Of a stretch of DNA of 64,000 nucleotides, positions 1 through 10,500 are shown piece by piece. Position 1 is the stretch's first letter; every line of letters begins with the position of its first letter. Under the pieces are notes generated by a model. That model ran no database searches and had not been told where the DNA came from. It saw nothing but the letters and a program-made list of their open reading frames with translations. The DNA lies in contig NC_052045.1 of assembly GCF_015832195.1 (NCBI RefSeq), positions 62,001 through 126,000 on the forward strand. Direction: 5' to 3'. Both the position numbers and the translations under genes were made by a program. This stretch comes from Motacilla alba alba. Its lineage: Eukaryota; Chordata; Aves; Passeriformes; Motacillidae.

Positions 1-781
1 GCCCGAGGTGATGGGCTGAAATGGGAGGATTTTCACCTTTTACTTTGAAAATATGCCTCTGTGTAACCAAAAATAGAGAAATAATGAGCCAGGAAGAAAC
101 ATACTATAGTCCTGTGTTTACAACTTTTAATTGAGAGCTGGCTTGGTTCAGAAGTGTGCTTTCATTCTTTATTAAGCTTTAAAAGTTTAGGCCGCAATAC
201 TATTTCCTTACGTGTTGCACTTGTGAATCATTTGGAAAGTTGGTGATGGCAAGTGCAGCCAGCTTTAGTTCTGCGAGAAGCACCAGGTAGTACTAAATCA
301 AATGGCTTGTAGTCTGTGCTATTTTTGTGATTGTAGTAGTTAGGACAGTGGAGTGCACAAGCATAAACACTGTCTTTACTCTAAAGGACTTTTAGGAAAA
401 CATTAAAAATTACCTAAGTCTCAACATCTGCTGTTCTTGGAAAAGTGATACAAGTTTTATAGGAAATCAGTCCCCTGAAACCCTTTTATTCTTGCTTTTA
501 AGTTCATCAGCTTGCTTAGATATTGCAGATTTGTGTCTATGACATATTTGAATGAAATATATGCAGCTGTTTTTGGAAGTATTAATCAATTACAACAGGA
601 GTGAAGAAATACTGGGTTTTGATCAAGAAAACAGTGCCAGCTGTGCATCAGAAGACAGCATTATGGTTGTCAGGAACGGGGACTTGATTCTTAGCACAGT
701 ATACTTAATGACATGTTCTTGGAATACAATTTGATTTTGCCATGTGCTTTAAAGTTTGTGCTGTGTTTTATCTTCAAATAG
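1..781 (+). other. HTATSF1: HTATSF1 intron (window starts inside it)
   Basis: AT-rich sequence upstream of the first recognisable HTATSF1 exon. It ends in a 3' splice site (AG at 780-781). I found no coding match to the preceding part of the HTATSF1 first RRM here, so that exon must lie left of the window. Nothing else is recognised. Confidence 0.7.
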
Positions 782-945
782 AGAGAATCAGTTCAACTTG
801 CTTTGAGGCTTCTGGATGAAGCAGAAATCCGAGGCTATAAATTGCATGTTGAAGTTGCAAAGTTCCAACTGAAGGGGGAGTATGATGCAAGCAAAAAGAA
901 GAAGAAATGTAAAGACTACAAGAAGAAGTTGTCACAGCAGCAGAA
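782..945 (+). CDS. HTATSF1: HTATSF1 exon: end of RRM1 and Lys-rich linker
   Basis: Acceptor AG at 780-781. 54 codons plus two bases (AA) that join with the next exon to form Lys. It encodes RESVQLALRLLDEAEIRGYK and onward to KKLSQQQ. The donor is AA|GTTTGT, a poor match to the consensus, but it is the only GT that keeps the conserved QQKQLDW reading across the junction. Confidence 0.95.
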
Positions 946-3900
946 GTTTGTATTTTTTATTTCAGTAAAATATTGCTTGACTTCTATGTGCTATTAGTAA
1001 AGCGGTGCTTTCTTTCAAATACAGTGCTAAGTTTTGCAAAGGTTAAAATCTTACCTGACAGTGAAATAGCTTAACTATTGCACGTTTGAAGGGAGCTAAC
1101 TCCTAAATTAAGTGTTTATATGATGAACTTCTTTGTGATTTGCATATTAAATCAATACACAGGGAGTAATGGTGCCTTCAGATGTAGAAGAAAATATTAC
1201 AACTCTGGGGAAGTAAGACTCTCTTCCTCTTCAGTGGATGAGAGCATGCAAGTCCTGTCACAATATCTGGGCTTACTGTTGGAAGGTCATAACACTCTGG
1301 CTGCTCACATATATTTAGTGCCATTCTGCAGTAGTTGCAAAGGGCAAGAAGTGCTTGCTGTTAGGAGCAAATACTAAATTATCTCTGTAGAGTTCCCCAG
1401 ATGTCTCTTTCTGTTACAAAATATACTGGGTTTTGAGTTGTACCTTGATTCATTTTGTCTCTTAGAAATTGTTCTTCTGCCTTTTGGAACCAAGAAGATG
1501 CAGATTAAAGAAGAAAAAACTCTGAATATTTTTGATATTTCAATGAAAGCAACATTCACTAAGCATTGTAAATAGTAATGCAGAAATAGTTAAGGGGAGC
1601 AAGGCTTCTTGATACCTTATCAATTAAAGCCAGAAATATATCTGCCCAAAAAATACACTGATGGTTCTTGCTGTAACAAGTCTCCAGTGTGTACGCGGGT
1701 GTATGAAAATTATGAAATTGCATTTGACAGCAATTTGTGTGACTAAAAGGTCTGTGTTGCTTTTGAGTTGAAGAGTTGAATTTACTGGTATAACTACTCT
1801 CTTTGGAAATCCAAGTTTTCTTCAGCTAAAGTAGCAGGTACAAGAAGAAACTTAAGATTTCCCCACCCCAGTGTATGATCTTGAGATTTAAAAGTGTAAG
1901 TAAACATGTGGGGGTTTTTGTAATAGGATATGAAGTGGGCCTTTCTATGAGAAATAAGATTTGCTGTGAGAAGGCGAAGTCCTAGAACAGATGCGCTCGG
2001 TTATGTGACTAATTTGTGTTGGTTGGTCTACACCGGGGAACGAAATACATCTTGTAGTAATACCCGTGTAAGAGTTGATGTGTTCTTACATGTTTTTTTA
2101 AATAAAAGCAATTAAATTTTACCTAGGGGAATAGTGGATCTCCTTTTTTCCAGAATAAGTTAGCAAAAAATGGTAAAATACTGACATTTTAATTGCACTT
2201 GAAAACAGCTGGTTCCTTTATCCGAGTTGATATTAGGAAGGAATTAATACTTCATAAATATTTTCTCAGTGTTTTAAAAAATACTTTACTTTGAAAAATT
2301 ATTTATATTCCCTCTATGAGCCTTTAAGTACCTTAAAACCTCAAATGCTTTGTAAGAGTAGTACACCTGTGTAATTACTGTGTTTTTTAGAAGAATAACT
2401 CTTTGTGTCAAAATATATGTCAATATATTGCAAGAAATGCGGAATTAATGTTGGTTTTTTTTTTCAACAAATACTTGTAGAAACTGAAGAGAGCCGCAAC
2501 AATATCTGCTTACTGTTGCTTCATTTCATTAGACAGCTGGACTGGAGGCCGGAGAAGAAAGATGGGGCAACTCGAATGCGGCATGAGCGCATCGTTATTA
2601 TCAGGAATATGTTTCACCCCAAGGACTTTGAGGTAGGAAGAAGCAGTTTGCTTCTGTAGATTGTGCTGTTAGAGGTTAACATGTCTCAACTTTGTCATAC
2701 AAATTGTAGCAAAATTCTAAGCGGATGAAAACAAAACTAAACAAAATTAAATTGTTGTTTGGGTGGGGTCTTCTCCTCTGCCAAACCTCTGCTTTAAATT
2801 CATTCATCTCTCTCCAAAAGCAAGGAGAAAATGTTTGATAAGAATGTATTTTTCAAGTCGGGGTTTTTCACTGTCTGAAAAACCTGTATATCTGGCAATA
2901 CTCTTTTCTGGGATGGAGAGAGGAGTAAACAACAGTAATAGTTAGAATGGAGAAATGAACACAAAATAGCTTTATTTACAAGTAGTATTTATTAAATTCA
3001 GAGGAGAACTGTCTGCCAACTCATAGGTGGCTTTGAAAATGCAGCATAATAGCACTTAATTTATGGACTTTTAACAGATAGACAGATGTGTACCGCTGTT
3101 GATGGAGTTAAAATAGAGCTGAGAGAAGTGAGTGCTTGTGTTTAATTAAAGCTGTGTAATTGCTTTGTAGGAGGACCCTCTAGTGCTAAATGAGATAAGA
3201 GAAGATCTGCGGACAGAGTGTGAAAAGTTTGGTCAAGTAAAAAAGGTTCTCATATTTGATGTAGGTATTTTTATATGTTGTGTTGGCAGAATTGATGTAT
3301 TGTGCAAAACGTTTAGGGTGCCCTAAATATGAGTGGAGCATTCATTTGGGTGTGTTTACTTCATGGAAACTTGACCTATTCTTTCAGTGCTTTAAAACTT
3401 TTGGAACTTAATGTCTGAGCACCTGTATATTTCAGCCTATGTAAAGGAAACTAGCTCTTCCCAGGAGAAGAGCTAGTTTGAAAGTGTATGGATACATTAT
3501 TTGTAGCTAAGCTAGCTGAAATAGTTTTTGTTTTCTGTGTTCAAAAATTGTTCTGTGTGCTAATAGTACAATGTATAGAAACTTGAAAACTGAACGGTTG
3601 CAAACATGATTATGTATGATCAGAATGGAGCTATATCCCGATTGTTTGTTTTTATAAGACAATAAAAAGGTATTGGAATGAATGCATTAGTTAGAATATT
3701 ATTAAATGCAAGTTGCCTGTCCTTACAGAGGCATCCTGATGGTGTTGCTTCTGTGTCATTTAAAGAAGCAACAGAAGCTGATTTGTGCAAGCTGACTCTA
3801 AATGGAAGGTGGTTTGGTGGCCGTCAGCTCAGTGCTGAAACATGGGATGGTGTAACGGATTATCAGGTAGCTTTTTGTGGTTCTGTTTTATCCAATATGT

Positions 3901-4518
3901 CTTCCAAACAGTAAATCTGAATTCTAGGAGTCCTTGGCATTCCTGTCCCCATACCCTTCCCCTGCCCATGCCTGTGTTATCTTGCTTCTTTTCAAAAGCT
4001 ATAGGATGTTTCCAAAAATCATTCTCAATTATTCAATTTAGCAAAAAATTAGAGGAGCTGTTTGAGTACTGAAAATGTCAACTCAGAGGATTAGCCACTG
4101 GCTAGACAGATCATTAGTTCACAGTCAGCATTGAGATATTTCTGTAATAGAAATATTTGTTTAATTTCATCTGTGGAAATACTCATTGTGACAAGAACGA
4201 CTCTAATGATGTGCATAAACACTTCTTTAACAGGTGGAGGAGACTGCAAGAGAAAGGGAAGAAAGGCTCAAGGTGTGGGAGTCATTTTTAGGGGATCCTG
4301 ATGCAAAGGAGCAGCAAACTATATCTGATTCGGATTCTGCATCAAGTAGTGTTAAAATGCCCGAAGGGAAACAACCTCCAGAGGTTAATGACACACCTAA
4401 GGAGGATGCAAATGATGAAACTCATAAGAGGGAGAATAATGGTGGGGGTATAAACGAAGATGGAGCTCCATCCACAGACAGCAGCCTTGCAGGCAGTGAT
4501 GGTGAAGCTGATACATAA
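782..4518 (+). CDS. HTATSF1: HTATSF1 (Tat-SF1), C-terminal part, five exons
   Basis: HTATSF1 is a nuclear RNA-binding protein that joins the U2 snRNP (it binds SF3B1 through a U2AF-homology motif) and supports transcription elongation. Coding exons: 782-945, 2533-2632, 3171-3260, 3729-3866, 4234-4518; these sum to 777 nt, 258 residues plus TAA. Residues 1-30 of this part finish RRM1 (RGYKLHVEVAKFQLKGEYD). A lysine run (KKKKKCKDYKKK) and the linker QLDWRPE follow. The U2AF-homology motif spans about 66-158 and carries its characteristic Arg-X-Phe-like loop as GRWFGGR. The last exon begins VEETAREREERLKVWE and ends in a short Glu/Asp/Ser-rich tail. The match to human Tat-SF1 is near-identical up to that tail. 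Human Tat-SF1 has an acidic tail of several hundred residues, whereas here only 94 residues follow the motif. The 5' half of the gene is outside the window. Introns hold nothing else recognised apart from the hairpin at 3448-3479. Confidence 0.97.
2533..2632 (+). CDS. HTATSF1: HTATSF1 exon: start of U2AF-homology motif
   Basis: Acceptor TAG at 2530-2532, donor GTAGGA at 2633. Encodes K/QLDWRPEKKDGATRMRHE, then RIVIIRNMFHPKDFE. The second part is the first beta strand (RNP2-like IIRNMF) of the UHM fold. It ends in phase 0. Confidence 0.96.
3171..3260 (+). CDS. HTATSF1: HTATSF1 exon: UHM helix 1
   Basis: 90 nt, 30 codons in phase 0 at both ends. Encodes EDPLVLNEIREDLRTECEKF and then GQVKKVLIFD. 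These are the acidic first helix of the UHM, which faces the SF3B1 ligand, and the following strand. Acceptor TTTGTAG, donor GTAGGT. Confidence 0.97.
3448..3479. repeat. Perfect 13-bp inverted repeat (hairpin) in HTATSF1 intron
   Basis: AAACTAGCTCTTC (3448-3460), a six-base loop CCAGGA, then its exact reverse complement (3467-3479). It lies in the intron between the exons ending at 3260 and starting at 3729. No coding role. The stem is too short for a typical pre-miRNA unless flanking bases pair loosely. Confidence 0.9.
3729..3866 (+). CDS. HTATSF1: HTATSF1 exon: UHM C-terminal half with RWF loop
   Basis: 138 nt, 46 codons in phase 0. Encodes RHPDGVASVSFKEATEADLC (RNP1-like strand) through LNGRWFGGRQLSAETWDG to TDYQ. 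The RWF triplet is the UHM loop that holds the ligand tryptophan. Acceptor CTTACAG, donor GTAGCT. Confidence 0.97.
4234..4518 (+). CDS. HTATSF1: HTATSF1 last coding exon: short acidic tail and stop
   Basis: Acceptor TTTAACAG; 94 residues then TAA at 4516-4518. It opens with the conserved VEETAREREERLKVWESFL. A low-complexity Ser/Asp/Glu-rich tail (ISDSDSASSSVK, SLAGSDGEADT) follows. The long run of acidic near-repeats of the mammalian protein is absent. No other long open frame continues downstream on + in this exon. Confidence 0.95.
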   Translation: MEETAREREERLKVWESFLGDPDAKEQQTISDSDSASSSVKMPEGKQPPEVNDTPKEDANDETHKRENNGGGINEDGAPSTDSSLAGSDGEADT

Positions 4519-7500
4519 CATCTTTAATGCTTTATGAAAGCATGATTTTTAGGGTGATGTTTGAGTGTATCCCTTTCTTCAGAGTGACTGCAGGCAATAT
4601 TCATACAAATATAGGTGTATTAGAATGTCATCAACTGTGTGCTCTGAAGTTTTAATTGAAAACAGTGTTCAATGGGGTTCTACAAGTTTGTATTAATTGG
4701 CTGTTCAGGTGAAGTAACTCAAGTTTTCAAGAACACAGTAAAACTCATCAGGCTTCTTTTGTTCTAACTATGCTTGTCAGTGTTTCATGATGTGAGTGTT
4801 AAATATGTTCCAGTCCCTAAGTTTATGTAACTATATGTAACTTATGTAATGCAAAGCTTTTACAAGATTTGTGGATTGTACTGTTAATTTTCCTGTTAAG
4901 CTCCCTTGGATCTCAGTATTTCAGTAACTTGTGTCCTGGTATGTTGGATCATTTTATGGAACATGTGCCGTGATCCAGATAGGGTGAATGCATTGGATGT
5001 ATTGGTATGTATTAGGTGGCAGATGAGTAGTATCAGGTCACAAGCTTAAAGAAAGTGGCAGACAGTGTTGCTGTTGCAACCCTAAGGCAAACTGAGTGAA
5101 GAGAGGTTATTAAATCACAGCATTCAACAAATGAACTTTCCTTCCCCTGTTTAGTTCCTCTGATGTTAGAGGCTGGAATTGTCTCAAGGAGACTAGAAGT
5201 TCATGAACACCACGTATTCTAGGCCATAATAACATTGGTTTTACACTCTCGGGGCCTGTATGCAGTAGGTATCAAAATAGGCTTTTGATTTTTTGGTGGC
5301 TTTATTAGTTCTTGCTTTTATATTGGAGTAAGGGTTTTTTGTTAACTATATTAGCATGATGAATGTGAGTTCTCCTCAACATTTCCATTTAGCTGTATGT
5401 TCTGTATGCTCTTCACAGCGGGGAGGATCTTCCATATTTCATAAAATTTAAATGCTTTCGGCAGCTCAAACTGCAATTTATTGTGCAAAAGTTAGAATAC
5501 TTTAAAATGTGCTTTCAAATAATGCTCTTATATGGAAAAAGCAAGTGCTAGTCCTCTTCCAAATATTTCCAAAAGCAAGGACTTAGAAGATATTAAAACT
5601 TAAGATATTTTAATAAGTGGCAGACTTTCAAAAATAACTGGGGGGAGCTGTTTTGGGCATAGTCATTCTTAATTTAGAATTCCACTGTTTTGATAAGTAA
5701 GGATAGAAGAACATGGATTTAGGCACTAAACAATTAAAAATTCATAGCATGCTGTTTATATGGATGGTTACCAGTACACAATTGCAAGGAGGATCCTTTT
5801 AATTTCTTTAATTCATATTGGATTGCAAGAAACTATAGATGCTGTGTTTCCATCATGAGGTAATCAGAATACTCTGAAAATGTTATTTTCAGACCTTGTG
5901 CTCTGAGATTACCATACAGATTTTTTTCTCAATTCTATGTGGTTGTCTGTTTATTTTGTTGGGGTCTTTTTTGATATATAGTCAATATATGTGGGTGGCT
6001 ATGCCAACAAGAGCATCTAAGTTAACACTTGCCATTGTGGTTATAAGTTACTTCTTTTGTGACAAAAATAGCTGTCATAATTGAATTTAGGGGTTAAAAG
6101 TCTGGGGGCTCATAATAGGCTGATAGGACAAATTTCCCATTTTAAGTTGCATTGGAAAGAAGAGATGTTGCTCTTGCCAGCTAAAAAAGTCCATTTTCTC
6201 ATCTTTCCAAGTGTGTGGATTGTGTGTTTCAGTAAAGCAGGTGTTTGAAGAATTCAGGGAATCTGGAACACTGCCTGGTTAGTAGCTGCACGTAGTGGTG
6301 TATTCAGATGCATTTCTGCATTGCGTTGGTTCTGCCTTAGTTATTTTTATTGGTAAGAAGCACCACAGACCTTTGAGAGCTGGAAGTGTTTGCATATGAG
6401 GAGTGTAGTTTAGTGTGGTGAGTATTGCTTTCAGTGCTCCTTTTTTCCTTCCAGCTTCTAGACTCCAGGCTTTAGATCTCTTACTCTTGTGTTTTGTTTG
6501 GGTTTTTGGTTGTTTTTTGTTTTTTTTTTAAGGGAGCCCAGTTGTGTTACACTACACAGTTAAGTCACTTGTTTTACAGTGGAATTACAACTGATGTAGG
6601 GAAACTTGTGGAAATCTGTGTAAAACTTGTAGAGTTCTATGAAGTCTTATCATGGTATCAGATATGGAGAACAAGGTTAGTGTTAGTGTTTGAAATAAGA
6701 CTTTGAAAAATAAGGAATTGCTGTATGTGCTGTATGTTCCTCTCTCCAGTTGATGTGCAAATTTGACTGGCTTTGTGCAGAAGTTCAATGTGCTCTTAGT
6801 CCTTTCACCTTCTCCTTTAGACCTCACACTAAAGTAGAGCACCAACAGAGACTGAGACCAAATGCTTTACTGGCTTTCCTATTAACTAGGATTCTTAAGT
6901 AATAAAAGCTCTTTTCCATGCAAATATATTGTTCTCAAGTGTGGAATTCTGCTCAAACTTGTATTTTCCTTTTGTCTACCTCCATTTTCCCCAGTAAAAT
7001 GTAAAAAATATATTTTTATAAACTGTTCTTTAAGTTATTGAGGCATTTAGTAGTCCAAGGAGAGGTTAATGCAGCTGTGACTCTTTTCAGCAGATTTTCA
7101 TTAAAACCAAATTCTTTAGATATTTTCCTTTTTGAAATTACTTATGAAGTTATTTTGAATTTATGAAATTTGTATAAATCAGTCTGAACAAAAATCAAGA
7201 ATTTTCACAGAAGTTAAAATAGCTATTTTGAACTATGATTATGAAAGTCTTGTAGTATAGAACAGTAATGTTTAATGAGAAATTTTAACAAATCTGAACA
7301 AGCAGAGTTGCTTTTTAACTTACATGTTTTTCTTAGTGATCAGCATCATACACAAATTGGTAAGAAATTAAAACCCTAAAGGAATTCTCACTTTATTTTT
7401 TCTTTAATTAAAAGTGTTTTCTGTTTACTTTCCTTGCTCATTAGAAGTGGAAAAAAAAACCTTTTTGCTCAGTTTCTAAGGTTTTTTTTTAGGTCCCATT

Positions 7501-10500
7501 CCAGTGTTCAAGTATACTGCATGTTCCTCCATCCCTGTGCTTCTGGTGAGAGGTTCATTTTAAGAGAACCCGTCTCCTTTCCTCTGTATATGTTGGAAAT
7601 GATAACTAGCAGCCGGCTGAAACAAATTGTGGATAATTATTTTTGCTCAGTTTTGAACTAGAGGAATAGATGTTTCTACCAATTTTCAGTGTAATAAAAT
7701 GGATGTAAAGCCACTTAAATACAATACTACAGATTATTAATTAATCCTTCAGCATAATTTGGCAGAATCACTTTCTGAACCATTCAAAATAATTGCTTAG
7801 CTTCAGGATAAAGTAATTTGCTTTAAAATCAAATACTGTTCAGTGGTTTGCTGGGAAGGAGTTTTTATGGAGTTACAGGTATTCACCAGACATGATGTGG
7901 CTGGAGGAGCATGGCCAAGGTAGACACTTGGAGACAAAAAGCCTCAAAATGGAAGGCTTTTTAGAAGGTTTTTTTCTTTTTTTGCAAGTTCTCAAATGTT
8001 CGTATACTGGTGTAAAGAGAGAATTAGTTTCATTTTGTATTAAAATGTTAATCTGTTTTTCCTGCTGGCTTTTTAAAATTTTTTAAATTGAATTTCAGTC
8101 CCTTGTACAGCTTAGGTTTTGTATAAGGATTGCAATTCACTTAAAATCTTTAGTATGTTAAATGCAGTGTGCATTTTAGCTAAAACATGTCCTACATGTT
8201 ACTCAGTTAAGGTTAACCTATTAACAGTTACAAATAATTAGCTTAATTCACTTAAGAAAACTTGAAGGTGTTGGATGCTTCATAGAAACCCAAACTTGCC
8301 TTTCATCAATATTCATACCCGGAATTCTTGAAACTAAACCAAACCAAATTTAAAAAAAAAAAAAATACATTCCTATAGATTTTAGTTGGATTATTTTGAA
8401 TTCCTATTTTTATTTCTGCGTTTGAGAAAACATACTGCAGTATGGTAAATAAATTCTGTGAGTTGTGTATTTGTGTTGATTTGACTTGTGTGTATTGTAG
8501 TGCTCATTGTAGCTTGACATCTTACTGTCAGAATATTCTGAAAGTTCTGTAAAATATTTATAGAATTATGAGATCTTTTGCAGGAAACTGGTTTTTTGCT
8601 GATTCTGTAATAGGAAAAGTATGAAAAGTATATTGTTAGATTAAACTTTTCAGTTAGTAGACTCAGAATTTTTTCTGACAGGTGATTTTCTTTCAATAAA
8701 TTAATCATTTTCATTTATCCTTTAAAAAAGCAACATTACAAAGCAAATGCTATTTGAATAATGTCTAGACTTGTGACAGCATCTGAGAATATCCTTTGTT
8801 TGTCTTCGATTTGTTTCTTAAAGGGGTTGTGTTTTATACTACCTTTTTAATAAACAAACTCATGAACAGAACAAGTCTCTGCTGATTAGTTTCAGGATGA
8901 CATATTTGTTTTTTTCCTCAGTAAAAGATACCATAATATTTGGTGCACAGGGGCTTCAGTTTATTAACCACATGTGTTAATGTGCCAGAGCTTCCAGCTG
9001 GACCCAGTAGTCATGTTGCTGGAACTGTAAGTGGGAATATGGTATTTGTTCCCTATTTATGGATTTGGTGTCAGCCTTCTTCCTGGCTTGGGGTGTTAAT
9101 GGACCTGCATGGAAAGAAAAGGAGCAGGAGGGATCACTGCAGACACCGTAGTTAAAATTGAGATTGTGAAGAAGTTTTTAATAAGGACAAATAGAATTTT
9201 AATTTTTATTCTCAAAGTTTTGACCCTTTGAATGCTTCAAGCGCACTGGAAATCAGTCATTCAATTCCTGTACTGAAGAGTAGGGATGAAAATCCCATTT
9301 TACCCTGTAGTTCTTTCTAGGAGCTTTAAACTGATGCCATCTTAACCTGAGGAGAGCTTTAACTGTTAGCCTGAGAGGAAGATCTCAAATAAGGTCTTGA
9401 AAAGCTTTAGCAGAGGAAATCTCTGCTTTATGAGACAGTTTAGAAAAGGGAGTCAGAGCAGTGGAAATGTTGAAGGCTCTTACCCTGCTGGTGGACTGGA
9501 ATCCAGTCTGTCTCACAATGAAAACGTGTTTACGCAAACAGTGTGTCAATAAAAGACTAAGCACCATCACGGGAACTCTCCCAGCCTGGTAGTTAAGTTG
9601 TTCTGGGAAGGGCTGAGGGCGGATTCATACGTATTTAGGCAGAGGGAATTGGATTGTGCTCTCCAGCTTTCTGGGTGAGTAAACAAACTCCTAAGCTACT
9701 CTATAAAAGACATAATGTCACCAGTTTGGTGACTAGTTCCTCAGTGTGGTTTTTTCCAGCTGAGACTGGCAAGTTTGACCCTGTTTCAGTGTTTCTGGAA
9801 TGGCTGCAATTTGCTTATTTTGGTAAACTTTTTACAAAAAAAAAAAAAAAAAAAAAAAAAAACAAAACCTCTTTCCTGCTACAGAACAAGAATGATTTTT
9901 TTTTTCTTCCCTGTAGTTATTAAAACAAATCCAGCAAAGAAAAGTGAGAAAATTGATTATCCAGTTTTTCTGGATTGGAAACAGGTTTTTTTCTCATAGG
10001 TGTTTGTTGTTACCAATGAAAGAGTGAATATTCTGTAAGATAGGAAAAATCCTTTATCATCCTGGGCAAGTTTGGTTCATTGCCATATCTCATTTATCAT
10101 CTTACTCCAAACTTTTCCAAAGTCCACAGTATCTTCTTTATTGTATACACATTGTCATAAAAAAACCCAAACAAACCTAAACCTACTTACAATCCTATTT
10201 TCCTCATTCCTGAAACCTCCTAACCTGGTTGACTCGTTGGAGTGCATTTCATGCATTCTTAGCAGATAGGCTGAAGGAAACGCCTCGTTCAGTGCAGCTG
10301 GAGGCTAGAAAGTGTGGGGAGTTCATGAACGTGCCTTGTCTTCTGCTGCAGTCGCTGCAGTGCACACAGAGCTGGCCAGGCCCAGAAAGGATCCCAACCT
10401 GCTGGACACAACATGAGTGTCCCACATCTGGAAAATCTGACTGACAGTGAGATAAGGTAGGAGAATTCACTGACTTCCTCAAATGTTCCCTTATTTGAGG

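Noticed and set aside
9654..9999. Retrocopied gene ending in the poly(A) run at 9836
   Set aside because: The upstream sequence matches no transcript I recognise and no flanking direct repeat is visible, so only the poly(A) tract is reported.
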